Assembly (NCBI GenBank): GCA_964533425.1
Contig: CAZHJG010000001.1
Span: forward strand, 20,509-84,508
Direction of reading: 5' to 3'
DNA: 64,000 bases
DNA from: CAZHJG01 sp964533425
Lineage (GTDB): Bacteria > Patescibacteriota > Saccharimonadia > Saccharimonadales > UBA4665
Part shown: positions 25,097 to 33,675 of the stretch, one piece after another
Numbering within the stretch: the stretch's first letter is position 1
How the letters are laid out: each line of letters opens with the position of its first letter
Translations under genes and position numbers: made by a program
Notes under the pieces: generated by a model
Databases searched by the model: none
Seen by the model: the letters and a program-made list of their open reading frames with translations, nothing else
Told to the model about the DNA's origin: nothing

Positions 25097-26089
25097 TCAG
25101 CCGAGGTTGGCCAGCTCGACGCTCACGGAAGGACCCATAGAAGTGGTCAGGTGGACGCCCTCGATGTAGTTGCCTTTTAGGCTGCCCGGCTTGTTGCCTT
25201 TGATGCTGGCCAGCACAGTCTGTACATTCTTCAGCAACTGCGCCTCGGTGAAGCTCACTTTGCCAACGCCCAGGTGCACAATACCGGTACTGTCCACCCG
25301 ATATTCAACCCGTCCGGCCTGGGCTTCGGCCACAGCCTTATCGGTGTCGGCGGTCACCGTGCCGCTCTTGGGGTTTGGCATTAGGCCTCTGGGGCCAAGC
25401 ACGCGGGCGTACTTGCCAAGTTTTGGCATGAACTGCGGCGTCGCAACCAGGACGTCAAAATCAATGGTGCCTTTATCGAGCTTGGCCAGCAGCGCCTCAT
25501 CGGCGACGACTACCTTAACTGTTTTGCCCGTACCAGCTGGCAGCACTAGGCTGTCACGAATATTCTGATCGGCCTGACGAGGGTCAACACCCAGATTGAC
25601 GTGCAGCTCAACGGTGGCATCAAACTTCACATGACTAGTCTTTTTAGCCAGCGCCACAGCTTCTTCCAGGCTATAATGCTTGCCCTTTTCAATCTGCTCA
25701 GCACTCTTCCGGAAATGTTTGCCCCGGCGCTCCAAGCGCGAACGAGACGGCTTGACTGCCTTTTTCGGCTGGGCCTCTGGCTGCTCGGACTCCTCCGCGC
25801 CATGCTTTTGGTGCTCAATTTTAGCCTGTTTGTGCTCGGTCTCGGCAACGCCCTTCGCGCTGCGCTTGCCAGCCTTGGCCAGTTTGGGCTCCTCTTCGCT
25901 GCTGTCATCTCGACCAGCGGGAGAGATCTCGTCCTGTGTTTTATTACGAGACTCCTCGACTTCGCTCGGAATGACATCCTTGGCGCGGTCCTCAATCAAG
26001 GCCTTGATTTCGGCCACCTTAGCCTTCGAATCAACCTCGATACCGAGGCCCTCTGCTTCTTTAATAAGTTCTGCTTTCGTCTTAGCCAT
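25097..26089 (-). CDS. rplA: Ribosomal protein L1 (uL1) with a long N-terminal extension
   Basis: 330 residues against the usual 230. Residues 105-330 are normal L1 (RGKHFRKS, GTGKTVKVVV, VLGPRGLMPNPKSGTV). The first 100 residues start with a SAP/Rho-like helix pair (AKTKAELIKEAEGLGIEV) and continue as charged low-complexity sequence. Residues 38-62 are the translation of an inserted palindromic repeat (25903-25976). L1 forms the mobile stalk at the E site. The ATG at 26089 has GAGGAGC upstream. Confidence 0.95.
   Translation of the reverse strand: MAKTKAELIKEAEGLGIEVDSKAKVAEIKALIEDRAKDVIPSEVEESRNKTQDEISPAGRDDSSEEEPKLAKAGKRSAKGVAETEHKQAKIEHQKHGAEESEQPEAQPKKAVKPSRSRLERRGKHFRKSAEQIEKGKHYSLEEAVALAKKTSHVKFDATVELHVNLGVDPRQADQNIRDSLVLPAGTGKTVKVVVADEALLAKLDKGTIDFDVLVATPQFMPKLGKYARVLGPRGLMPNPKSGTVTADTDKAVAEAQAGRVEYRVDSTGIVHLGVGKVSFTEAQLLKNVQTVLASIKGNKPGSLKGNYIEGVHLTTSMGPSVSVELANLG
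25903..25976. repeat. Dispersed palindromic repeat inserted in frame in rplA
   Basis: A 74-base element with inverted ends TGTCAT...ATGACA and inner GAGATCTCG / CGAGACTCC arms. On the plus strand it ends CTCGACTTCGCTCGGAATGA, a sequence I recognise as a dispersed intergenic palindrome in many environmental bacterial genomes. Here it is translated without breaking the frame, giving VIPSEVEESR and an acidic tail. Confidence 0.65.
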
Positions 26090-26143
26090 TATTGCTCCTC
26101 TCGTGGTGCTGACGACCTTCCTCAGGTCTCCCACAAATTAGTC

Positions 26144-26473
26144 TTATACTTTCAAACTATATTCCAATATCTGGTGAGCCATTCCTCGCTGCCTTTCAGT
26201 GGGCGCTGTTAGTGCAGCCCGGCCGGCCTTGAGAACTTTCTGTGCCCGCTCCAGTTCGAACGGCAACAGCTGCTCCAATACACCTTTGGTGGTCGGGGGC
26301 TTAGTGGCTTTAGCTGCTGCGGTGATAGCATCCATAACATGCAGCGCCTTTAGGCGTGCGAACCCCTCAGAGGCAAACCTTACGACCACTCTCTCATAGG
26401 TTTCATTAATAACATCTATACACTCATGCAGATCGATGCTGGAATCAGGAACTTTCTCAAAGGGATGGCCCAC
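26144..26473 (-). CDS. Orphan small protein between rplK and rplA
   Basis: Not recognised. 109 residues, helical; SIDLHECIDVINETYERVVVR fragment, then MDAITAAAKATKPPTTKG and LERAQKVLKAGRAAL. GTG start one base after the rplK stop, with GAGGG 6 bases upstream inside rplK, so it is translationally coupled. rplK-rplA is normally contiguous in bacteria, so this is an insertion. Confidence 0.6.
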   Translation of the reverse strand: MGHPFEKVPDSSIDLHECIDVINETYERVVVRFASEGFARLKALHVMDAITAAAKATKPPTTKGVLEQLLPFELERAQKVLKAGRAALTAPTERQRGMAHQILEYSLKV

Positions 26474-26474
26474 G

Positions 26475-26913
26475 TTAGCCCTCGACTTCTACACCCATGC
26501 TGCGCGCCGTGCCGGCCACCATCTTCTTGATAGACTCAATACCCTCAGCGTTCATGTCTTTAGCCTTAGCCTCAGCAATTTCGGTCAGCGCCTGCTGGCT
26601 CAGCTTCTTCTCAATCTTTTCACTGTTGGGGCGGCCTGAACCCTTTTGAATACCCAGCTTTTGCCGGATCAAGTCATCGGTCGGCGCGCCAACCACGCGG
26701 AAAGACAGCGTGCGGTCGTCATAAATAACGATGTGCGCCGTGACTTCAGCGCCCTGCATATNNNNNNNNNNCCTTGGTGGCGTCATTAAACGGCTGGATG
26801 AAGTCCATCATGTTCACACCGTACTGGCCAAGCGTACTACCCACGGGCGGCGCGGCAGAAGCCTGCCCAGCCCGCAGTTTCATCTTTAAATTAGCCCTAA
26901 TTGCTTTTGCCAT
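26475..26913 (-). CDS. rplK: Ribosomal protein L11 (uL11), interrupted by an N gap
   Basis: The N-terminal 47 codons (MAKAIRANLKMKLRAGQ, ASAAPPVGSTLGQYGVN) and the C-terminal part (GIQKGSGRPNSEK, VAGTARSMGVEVEG) flank ten Ns. Removing the Ns joins AAGG to ATATGCAG, giving K-D-M-Q-G in frame and a 142-residue protein, exactly the usual L11 length. So the gap probably has zero true length. L11 binds 23S rRNA at the GTPase centre. Confidence 0.93.
26762..26771. other. Assembly gap (10 N) inside rplK
   Basis: Placeholder Ns. The flanks make a continuous L11 frame if the gap is closed without bases; ten bases would shift the frame. Confidence 0.95.
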
Positions 26914-27055
26914 AGTATGTAGCGGACGGAGCTAAGCTCAACGTCCTCCTTCCCTTTCTTAATCCCCCGGCTTCGCCAGGAGCTCATGTCTGCTTAATAA
27001 ATTGAAGCGATTAAGACAGAAGTGCGTAACCTGTTAAGTATACAACAGTTGATAA

Positions 27056-27358
27056 CTATTGTCCACTAGCGTGCCGGTTATCTACCCACTCGTCAACAGC
27101 CTCAGCACCACGACCCGACACCACAACGCCACCACCACTCACGGCAATACCGGCAATTAAACCTTCGGCGTGCCCCGCAGCGTGATGCAAGCTGTTTGTG
27201 GCGTCCAAAATCAAGTTTGTACCATTATACAACGCCTCTACGGTACCAATCACCATCATGGCTATCCCGCCCATCCACGCTGTTCTGCCGAGTTCAGTTC
27301 TCGGTTCGTAGCTGAGGTAGGCTATTGCCCGGTCAATGGCTTCTACAACTTTAGACAC
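27056..27358 (-). CDS. Orphan small membrane protein between nusG and rplK
   Basis: Not recognised. 100 residues from a GTG at 27358 that overlaps the end of nusG by 8 bases. One or two hydrophobic stretches (WMGGIAMMVIGTVEALYNG and HAEGLIAGIAVSGGGVVVS) suggest a membrane hairpin; the end is charged. Translational coupling to nusG supports it as a real gene. Intercalated in a run (secE-nusG-rplK-rplA) that is otherwise standard. Confidence 0.55.
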   Translation of the reverse strand: MSKVVEAIDRAIAYLSYEPRTELGRTAWMGGIAMMVIGTVEALYNGTNLILDATNSLHHAAGHAEGLIAGIAVSGGGVVVSGRGAEAVDEWVDNRHASGQ

Positions 27359-27899
27359 GTTTAACCTGCAAGCTGTCCAGCTCAACAGGAGTTTCGCGGC
27401 CAAACATATTCACGAGAACCTTGAGCTTACCTTTAGCAGCGTCAATTTCGTTGATGGAGCCGTCGAAGCCCTTGAAGGGGCCGTCAGTGATAGAGACAAC
27501 TTCGCCGATAGAGAAGTCGATCTTGTGCTTTGGCTGTTCCAGGCCCATACGCTTCTGGATCTTCTCGATTTCGTCTTGTTCGATTGGGGTCGGGTCGGTA
27601 CCGCTGCCCACGAAACCGGTCACGGAAGGGGTGTTGCGCACAATGTACCAGGCGTCTTCACTGAGCTTCATTTGTACTAGCACGTACCCTTGGAAAATGC
27701 GCTTTTCGACCACCCGGCGTTTGCCGTTCTTGATCTCAATCATTTTTTCTTTTGGTACCAGGACTTCAAAAATCTTGTCCTTCATGTCGAGGCTGTCGGC
27801 GCGTTGACGGATGCTTTCGGCGACTTTTTCCTCATAACCGCTATAGGTGTGGATGGCGTACCATCGTTTGCTAGTGTCATAGCGTTTGCTAGTGTTCAT
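27351..27899 (-). CDS. nusG: Transcription termination/antitermination factor NusG
   Basis: 182 residues. NGN domain (RWYAIHTYSGYEEKV, KRIFQGYVLVQM) that binds RNA polymerase, and a C-terminal KOW domain (GEVVSITDGPFKGFDGSINEID) that contacts Rho or ribosomal protein S10. Follows secE in the usual order. Confidence 0.97.
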   Translation of the reverse strand: MNTSKRYDTSKRWYAIHTYSGYEEKVAESIRQRADSLDMKDKIFEVLVPKEKMIEIKNGKRRVVEKRIFQGYVLVQMKLSEDAWYIVRNTPSVTGFVGSGTDPTPIEQDEIEKIQKRMGLEQPKHKIDFSIGEVVSITDGPFKGFDGSINEIDAAKGKLKVLVNMFGRETPVELDSLQVKRV

Positions 27900-27915
27900 A
27901 GGCTTACTCTGTTCC

Positions 27916-28335
27916 TCACTTTAATAATAGTTGTCTAAAGACTTTGTCGAGGCCATAGTCGACGAGAGCGACGACGCCGCCAAAGATGATGGCGAACACC
28001 AGTACGGCAAAGGTCAGTTGGCGGCTCTGCCTCCAGGTTGGCCAGGTGACCAGCTTGAGTTCGCGCCAGCTGTTACGGAAGTAGGCCGGGAAGATGACCT
28101 TGCCAATCATTCGCAACACTTTGCGTATCGGTCGGAAGGCTTTGTGCCCAAAAAAGGAGCGCAAACCGCGGCCGATTGGTGCAAAAACCGGGCGCAAGAC
28201 CCGTCCAAAAGCACCTCTGATGCGAGGCGACCGCTGGGGTTGCTCACTGGCTTCCGCCGCTTTTTCCGCTCTTTCCCTGAAGGTCTCGGGGTTTTTAACC
28301 CGGCGTCGGGTTTTCGCTGATTTTTCTTCGGCCAT
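27916..28335 (-). CDS. secE: Preprotein translocase subunit SecE
   Basis: 139 residues with a long, basic, Arg-rich N-terminal part (about 1-90) and the SecE core at the end: ELKLVTWPTWRQSRQLT and one transmembrane helix (FAVLVFAIIFGGVVALVDYG). It clamps SecY in the translocon. I prefer the ATG at 28335; a GTG at 28353 is possible. Next to nusG as usual. Confidence 0.92.
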   Translation of the reverse strand: MAEEKSAKTRRRVKNPETFRERAEKAAEASEQPQRSPRIRGAFGRVLRPVFAPIGRGLRSFFGHKAFRPIRKVLRMIGKVIFPAYFRNSWRELKLVTWPTWRQSRQLTFAVLVFAIIFGGVVALVDYGLDKVFRQLLLK

Positions 28336-28443
28336 ATCCTGCCTGGCTCCCACCTAAAAATTAAAAAGCCTACATATTATGCAGGCCAATGCCGTCAAGT
28401 ATAACAGCCCGCAGACCAGAGGTCAAGCCACTTGGCTGTCTGC

Positions 28444-28449
28444 TATAGT
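28444..28449 (+). promoter_or_regulatory. -10 of a probable leaderless mRNA (GT2 gene)
   Basis: TATAGT ends 7 bases before the ATG at 28457, so transcription should start at or next to the start codon. Confidence 0.5.
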
Positions 28450-28456
28450 TACATGT

Positions 28457-29962
28457 ATGACGCTTACGCTCGAAGTGTTCCTGGGCCTCAGTCTGATTGA
28501 ATTGCTGCTCTGGCTGCCTCTCTTCAAAGCCGCCCGGCGCTGGATGGTAGTGGGATTGATACCGCTGCTGTCCGTGGTGAGCGGTCTGCAGTTTGGGGCA
28601 CAGTATGCTGTTTGGGCGTTTATAGTGTTAGTTTTAAGTGGCTATCGGATAGTAAATCTGTTGCGCTTGCTCGAGGAACGCACAACGCCGGCCCGGCTCA
28701 ACGTCGTAGCCAGACGCAGTAGCCTATGGCTCATTGGCTTGCAGCTGACAGTCGTTGTTGTGGCCTTGGTCGGCCGCCATTTCGGTGTCACCAAGCTAGA
28801 CTGGTGGTACGCTTTTGGATTTGCTCAATTATTTACAGCGATCGTAATCTTTAGCTCCACCCGCCGCCACCTGCAAACAACGCGAGCACCACAAATTACA
28901 AAGCATCTGGCCGACCGCGACCTACCGACGCTAAGCGTTTGCGTGCCGGCACGTAACGAAACGGAAGATCTGGAAGCCTGCCTGGAATCTCTGGTAGCCA
29001 GCAACTACAGTAAGCTGGAGATTCTGGTGCTCGATGACTGCTCCCAGAACAAACACACCCCCGAAATTATTCGCGGCTATGCACAACACGGGGTGCACTT
29101 CATCGGTGGCAAAGTACCACCAGAACGCTGGTTGGCCAAGAATTACGCCTACGAGCAGCTGACCCAGGCAGCAAACGGCGACATTCTGCTTTTCTGCGGT
29201 GTTGATACTCGCTTTACCCCGGACAGTCTGCGGCACATGATTGAAACCATGCTTGCCAAAAATAAAACCATGCTCAGCCTCGTTCCTCGCAACGATCTGC
29301 CGTTGAGCGGCCAGCGACTTGGTTTGCTGGTACAGCCGGCACGCTATGCCTGGGAGCTCAGTTTGCCCCGCCGTCTCTTAGAGCGCCCACCGGTACTAAG
29401 TACCTGCTGGCTTATCGAGCGCTCAGCGTTAATGGATGCCGGTGGTTTTGAGGCTGTTAGCCATACTGTGGTGCCAGAAAGTTATTTTGCGCGGTTTACC
29501 GCCAGCCACGCCGACGGCTACGGTTTCTTGCAAGCCGATTCGGCGCTGGGTCTCGACAGCGCCAAAAGTTACGTGGAGCAACGCGCCACCGCCATTCGAA
29601 CCCGCTACCCCCAAACCCACCGGCGGCCGGAAATTGTAGCCCTACTCAGCCTGGCCGAAGTGACACTACTCAGCCTTCCGCTAGTGACCGCGCTCACCGC
29701 AGCCTTATCCAGCCACTGGCCGTTGCTGGCTCTTTCGGCCTTTACAATGGTGTTGCTGGCGGATGCGTTTTCCAGAGTAACCACCTTGACCTATCGACAT
29801 TTTCTCAGCTCAAGCCTCTTCATATGGCCCTTCACCGTCCTTTTTGACGTTGGCCTGCTGAATTACTCCATGTGGCGCTATGAATTCCGGGAGGTCGTCT
29901 GGAAGGACCGTAACATCTGTATTCCGCTCATGAGAGTGGCGTCAGGGCTGCCCAAAACTTGA
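28457..29962 (+). CDS. GT2 membrane glycosyltransferase
   Basis: About 501 residues. Four or five N-terminal membrane helices (about 1-120), a GT-A catalytic domain with PTLSVCVPARNE, LEILVLDDCSQN and the DTRF (DxD-like) motif near 245, and C-terminal helices (about 395-470). Resembles processive or ceramide-glucosyltransferase-like GT2 enzymes acting on lipids at the cytoplasmic face. I start at the ATG at 28457, which fits the hydrophobic start and the -10 element; the reading from 28379 adds unlikely sequence. Confidence 0.8.
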   Translation: MTLTLEVFLGLSLIELLLWLPLFKAARRWMVVGLIPLLSVVSGLQFGAQYAVWAFIVLVLSGYRIVNLLRLLEERTTPARLNVVARRSSLWLIGLQLTVVVVALVGRHFGVTKLDWWYAFGFAQLFTAIVIFSSTRRHLQTTRAPQITKHLADRDLPTLSVCVPARNETEDLEACLESLVASNYSKLEILVLDDCSQNKHTPEIIRGYAQHGVHFIGGKVPPERWLAKNYAYEQLTQAANGDILLFCGVDTRFTPDSLRHMIETMLAKNKTMLSLVPRNDLPLSGQRLGLLVQPARYAWELSLPRRLLERPPVLSTCWLIERSALMDAGGFEAVSHTVVPESYFARFTASHADGYGFLQADSALGLDSAKSYVEQRATAIRTRYPQTHRRPEIVALLSLAEVTLLSLPLVTALTAALSSHWPLLALSAFTMVLLADAFSRVTTLTYRHFLSSSLFIWPFTVLFDVGLLNYSMWRYEFREVVWKDRNICIPLMRVASGLPKT

Positions 29963-29971
29963 CACAAGGGA

Positions 29972-29977
29972 TATAAT
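29972..29977 (+). promoter_or_regulatory. -10 of a probable leaderless mRNA
   Basis: A perfect TATAAT ends 6 bases before the ATG at 29984. Confidence 0.5.
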
Positions 29978-29983
29978 TAAGGC

Positions 29984-30277
29984 ATGAATGTGTCTCTCAT
30001 CCCAGGCACACCTCCTGAAGTTGCACCACAGCCTCGGTCTCGTTGGGCTGCCATGACCGAACGCTATGCGCATTGGGATAAGCCTCGCGTCATTGCCGGC
30101 CTTGGAGTTGTGGCTCTCGGCACGCTTGGGCAAGCACTAGGCATGTTTCCACACCATGAAGCGGTACACGAAGTCGCTGGTGTGGTTGTTGCAGTTGATT
30201 TGGTGCAATTGGGCGAAGTAGCCATCCGCCATGATATCCCTCGCCGCCTAGCAGGGTTCAGCTCAGATTCGGAATAA
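29984..30277 (+). CDS. Small hypothetical membrane protein
   Basis: Not recognised. 97 residues: a soluble start (MNVSLIPGTPPEV), then two hydrophobic stretches (VIAGLGVVALGTLGQALGM and VAGVVVAVDLVQLG) joined by a His-rich loop (FPHHEAVHEV). It probably has its own leaderless promoter. The end overlaps the histidine kinase gene (convergent) by 20 bases. Confidence 0.5.
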   Translation: MNVSLIPGTPPEVAPQPRSRWAAMTERYAHWDKPRVIAGLGVVALGTLGQALGMFPHHEAVHEVAGVVVAVDLVQLGEVAIRHDIPRRLAGFSSDSE

Positions 30278-31367
30278 AAACCGTAAAGGTTGAGCCCTTA
30301 TTAAGCTCACTTTTCAAGTCTAACTCGGCATGAATCAACCGCGCCAGCTTCATGGTCACGTACAGTCCCAGGCCGGTGCCATTTGCCTGTCGCGTCCGGT
30401 AATCTTCAGACCGGAAAAACTTATCATAGACCCGCTCCTGATCGGCTTTGCTGATGCCAATGCCGGTGTCGCTGACGCTGAACCGCACACCTTTGGGCTC
30501 GGCGGTCGCCGTAACCGTGACCTGCCCCCGCTCGGTATATTTAATGGCATTGGTAATAAAATTCTGTAGTATTTCACGTACGTACAGCTTGGTCGAGTGG
30601 AGTAGCTCAAGTTTGGGGTCGGGCTCAATTTTTAGACTTAAGCCCTTGGCCGTAGCTTGCGGTGTATAATTGTGCTCCAGTTCGTTCAGGAGGTCGTGTA
30701 CATTGATGGTTTCCACCTCTACAATCAGCTTGCCCCGCTCGGCCCGGCTCAGCGTTGACAAGTCGTTGATCATATCAGCCAGAAACAGAACCTGGCTGTG
30801 TGCGGCCTTCAGCGCCTGAGTCATGGCGGCCACGTCGCCTTGCTTTTCCAAGATCAGCTTGACGTTACTGATGTTGCCTTCAGCAATAGCAATTGGCGTG
30901 CGCAGCTCATGGCTGACAACACTAATAAACTCATCACGCTCCTCTTCCAGTGACTTCTCCCGCGTAATGTCACGGAGCAGCAGCACGTAGCCGCTGTCAC
31001 CGCTTTCGCCATAGCCTAGATGCACCGGCGCAATGCTCATGTACAGGTTAATCCAGCTGCCATCGGCGTATTGCAGGCGCAGGTCACGATTCGTGGCTGG
31101 CACGTGGGTGTTTAGAATAAGCGCGGTAATGTCGAAGGGCTGGTTGTCTTTATCAATGGGCTTGAACAAATCACCCAGCAAGCTACCCACCTTAATGTTA
31201 TTGACGTCAAAAATATTCAGCGTAGCCCCGTTATACAGGACAATTTTGCCTTTCTGGTCAACGGCGATCACAGCGTCGGCCATGCTGTTGATCAAGCTGG
31301 TCAAGCGCTCGTGTTCGAGGCGTTTGGAGCTTTGGCCGGACGAACTTTTGGTGGGCTTAAGCGGCAT
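30258..31367 (-). CDS. PAS-domain sensor histidine kinase, cytosolic, orphan
   Basis: 369 residues without membrane segments. PAS domain about 20-135 (MADAVIAVDQKGKIVLYN), HisKA with the phosphoacceptor H153 in VVSHELRTPIA, and HATPase with N box (ITNAIKYTERG), G1 (DTGIGIS) and G2 (GTGLGLYV). No response regulator is next to it, so the partner is elsewhere. An AGAGG site precedes the ATG. The M48-type gene upstream ends 16 bases away. Confidence 0.9.
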   Translation of the reverse strand: MPLKPTKSSSGQSSKRLEHERLTSLINSMADAVIAVDQKGKIVLYNGATLNIFDVNNIKVGSLLGDLFKPIDKDNQPFDITALILNTHVPATNRDLRLQYADGSWINLYMSIAPVHLGYGESGDSGYVLLLRDITREKSLEEERDEFISVVSHELRTPIAIAEGNISNVKLILEKQGDVAAMTQALKAAHSQVLFLADMINDLSTLSRAERGKLIVEVETINVHDLLNELEHNYTPQATAKGLSLKIEPDPKLELLHSTKLYVREILQNFITNAIKYTERGQVTVTATAEPKGVRFSVSDTGIGISKADQERVYDKFFRSEDYRTRQANGTGLGLYVTMKLARLIHAELDLKSELNKGSTFTVFIPNLS

Positions 31368-31383
31368 GTTGCCTCTTATTATG

Positions 31384-32097
31384 TCATGAAAGCGCGCTGT
31401 CAGAAATCAAAATCGGCCGGTAGGCGCGCATCGTGCGGCGAATGCCTTTGACGTCTGGCAATATCTCTTCCATGGCGCCCCAAAATTCCGGCCCATGTTT
31501 CATCAGCTTGGTGTGTGTCAGCTCATGGAGCAACACATAATCAATACACTCCCACGGCAGTTGCACAAGATACAAGTTGAGCACAATGTTGCCCTGCTGG
31601 TCGCAGCTGCCCCAGCGACTCTTCAGGCGCTTGATAGCTACCGAATGATAGGTAAAGCCGTGCTGCGAGGCCAGATATGCCAGCCGGGGAGGTAAAAGTT
31701 GCTCGGCCTGGGCCCGCAGCGCCCTCAGGGCCGCCTGGGTGGCTACTTTTTGGACGTTATCGTCGGTAGACAAACTATTCACCGGATGGTTAACCACAAC
31801 TTCGCTGGCCCGCAGACGGCTGGTAATCCGGTCGGCTTGGGCCGGGACGAAGCGGAGGTGATGGGCCTTGCCGATACGCTGCCCATCTGCCAGATATTGT
31901 TTCGGCTGGCGTTGAGCTTCCAGCCAGGCGCTGCGTGATTTGGCGAACCGGATGCCGGCGCTATACGGCGCCCAAGTTGGGATACTGACCCGAATGGTGC
32001 CATCGGCAGCGATGCTCAGGCGTAAATTGCGACTGGATTTTCGCTTATAAACAGTGATCGTAGTGCGTTCATCGAGCGCAAATTGTTTTTGAGCCAT
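31384..32097 (-). CDS. M48/YgjP-type zinc metallopeptidase (DUF45)
   Basis: 237 residues of the YgjP/DUF45 family. The metal motif HELTH stands in LLHELTHTKLMKHGPEFW, and the family pattern KSRWGSCDQQGNIVLNL is clear. Substrates of this family are largely unknown; some are linked to restriction-modification or DNA-protein repair. No signal peptide, so cytosolic. The ATG is 10 bases after TATACT in a GTATACN triple repeat. Confidence 0.85.
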   Translation of the reverse strand: MAQKQFALDERTTITVYKRKSSRNLRLSIAADGTIRVSIPTWAPYSAGIRFAKSRSAWLEAQRQPKQYLADGQRIGKAHHLRFVPAQADRITSRLRASEVVVNHPVNSLSTDDNVQKVATQAALRALRAQAEQLLPPRLAYLASQHGFTYHSVAIKRLKSRWGSCDQQGNIVLNLYLVQLPWECIDYVLLHELTHTKLMKHGPEFWGAMEEILPDVKGIRRTMRAYRPILISDSALS

Positions 32098-32101
32098 GAC
32101 C

Positions 32102-32122
32102 GTATACAGTATACCGTATACT
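32102..32122 (-). promoter_or_regulatory. Triple GTATACN repeat at the metallopeptidase promoter
   Basis: Three GTATAC palindromes at exact 7-base spacing (32102, 32109, 32116). The minus-strand TATACT within it can serve as -10. This could be an operator that overlaps the promoter. Confidence 0.45.
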
Positions 32123-32131
32123 GCTTACAGC

Positions 32132-32794
32132 TTAGCGGATTGAGATGTTGCGTCGTGTCATATCCACGCGGCCCTGATTAGCGTTTGGAATCAGGTTTAC
32201 TAGACCAGGTTTAATAACCTGCGAACTGGCGTCTTCCAGGCTCAGAGTGCCCATCTCGCGCAAACGGCTGACAACAGCACTCTGCTGCATGCCAAAGAGG
32301 TGCTTGCCACTCACCACCACGTAATCCTCGGCGGCAGTCGGATTCTGCATTTGCCCAATGACCGCTTCAAAGGTGGTGCGGTCCCACTGCGCCGCGTATT
32401 TGTCGTCGGCACGGCGCCGGTCGCGCTTCAGGTTACGCGTGAAGGCGGTGTCGGGATCCATCTGGAACCAGACCAAGAGCGGCTTGGCATGGTGGCGATG
32501 CGCCAGATTGCGTAGCTCCACACGCTGCTTGGCGCGCATGGCGCTAGCATCGTAGGCCACACTGATACCGGCGGCCAAAAACTCCTCGGTCATGTAGTTC
32601 ATGATCTGCGCCACAACGTCGCTTTCCTGCTTGTCATACCGCGGCTGTTCAAAGAGTTCACCCCTGATCCGATCAGCCTGCAAATGCGCTGCTTGTACGC
32701 TGTCACAAAACTGTCGAGCAAAATACGTCTTCCCGGCCCCTGGAAACCCATAAAATAACAGCAAAAAAGGTTTGGTCGGAAATATTTTAGCCAT
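32132..32794 (-). CDS. P-loop kinase-like ATPase
   Basis: 220 residues with Walker A FYGFPGAGKTYFAR, an Asp-rich acceptor strand (AAHLQADRIRGELF), and a lid with KRDRRRADDKY, as in small-molecule or zeta-toxin/PNK-like kinases. The last 60 residues (from GKHLFGMQQSAV) are outside the kinase core. No antitoxin gene is adjacent, so a toxin role is unlikely. Substrate unknown. A TATACC/TATAAG region lies directly before the ATG. Confidence 0.7.
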   Translation of the reverse strand: MAKIFPTKPFLLLFYGFPGAGKTYFARQFCDSVQAAHLQADRIRGELFEQPRYDKQESDVVAQIMNYMTEEFLAAGISVAYDASAMRAKQRVELRNLAHRHHAKPLLVWFQMDPDTAFTRNLKRDRRRADDKYAAQWDRTTFEAVIGQMQNPTAAEDYVVVSGKHLFGMQQSAVVSRLREMGTLSLEDASSQVIKPGLVNLIPNANQGRVDMTRRNISIR

Positions 32795-32848
32795 ATCTTA
32801 TAGGTATAGCAGATTTCCCCTTGAATGAAAAGTCAAAACGGAGGGCGG

Positions 32849-33562
32849 CTACAGAGCTTCTTCGATTTCCGCTACAAGCTCTTCATAAGCGTGTGCCGGA
32901 TCAGCAGCTTGCGTAATCTGACGACCAATGACCAGGAGATCAGCGCCGTCACGGATGGCGGCGCTCGGCGTGCTAATACGAGCCTGGTCCTGCGTATCAA
33001 CAGTTGCTGAGCGGGTGCCTGGAATCATCGCAAATAAATCTTTTGTATTAGGGTTACTCTTGATGAGATCAACTTCCAGAGGCGAACACACGATGCCCCT
33101 TAGTCCGGCCACCGACGCTTTCAAGGCTAGGTTTTGCACAACTTCGTCAGAAGAATTGCCATACATATCCCAAACCTCTGCATCTTCTATTGAAGTTAGA
33201 ACAGTCACTCCTAGCATAGTAATGTGCTCGGCTTCTTCTTGCGCTGCACGCATTGCGTCCCCACCGGCGGTGGTGTGCATAGTGATACCAAACGGTTGAT
33301 GCTCAAGTGCTTTTATGTTTTTCACAGTCTTGGCAACGGTATTAGGAATATCATCCAGTTTTGCGTCTGCAACCCAGTCCAGGCCATTCGTGGCTGCTAG
33401 TTCGGAGCAGTGACGCCAGCTGGTAGCGCTTGACAGCTCTAACCCAAGTTTTATAAAACGTGCTCCCGCCTCTTTGGCCACAGTAGCCAAGCGTACCGCG
33501 TCCTCTTCGCGAGACGTATCAATTGCTAGAATAATGCGTTCACAGGCCGGTAACTCTGTCAT
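32849..33562 (-). CDS. pyrF: Orotidine 5'-phosphate decarboxylase
   Basis: About 238 residues forming a TIM barrel. The catalytic pattern DAKLDDIPNT (the D-x-K-x-x-D array) and FIKLGLEL are present, and the phosphate loop is AMIPGTRSA with VIGRQITQAADP. Catalyses the last step of UMP synthesis. I start at the ATG at 33562 (TELPACERIILAID); a longer reading from 33580 is less likely. No other pyr gene is in the window, so it may serve salvage of orotidylate or stand alone. Confidence 0.93.
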   Translation of the reverse strand: MTELPACERIILAIDTSREEDAVRLATVAKEAGARFIKLGLELSSATSWRHCSELAATNGLDWVADAKLDDIPNTVAKTVKNIKALEHQPFGITMHTTAGGDAMRAAQEEAEHITMLGVTVLTSIEDAEVWDMYGNSSDEVVQNLALKASVAGLRGIVCSPLEVDLIKSNPNTKDLFAMIPGTRSATVDTQDQARISTPSAAIRDGADLLVIGRQITQAADPAHAYEELVAEIEEAL

Positions 33563-33599
33563 GACGCCTCCGCCCACCACATGTAAGCTTACTAATTCG

Positions 33600-33675
33600 T
33601 GGCAGGGGAGACAGGACTTGAACCTGCGACCCTCGGTTTTGGAGACCGATGCTCTACCAACTGAGCTACTCCCCT
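33600..33675 (-). tRNA. tRNA-Trp (CCA)
   Basis: Minus-strand cloverleaf: acceptor AGGGGAG/CTCCCCT, anticodon stem TCGGT/ACCGA with loop CTCCAAA (anticodon CCA), T loop GGTTCAAGTCC, discriminator G and encoded CCA. Confidence 0.95.

Noticed and set aside
25601..26212. 203-codon plus-strand ORF opposite rplA
   Set aside because: A hydrophobic antisense shadow of the low-complexity L1 extension; rplA is certain on the other strand.
32132..32794. P-loop protein considered as a zeta toxin
   Set aside because: No antitoxin gene is adjacent and the C-terminal 60 residues do not fit; called only a P-loop kinase-like ATPase.
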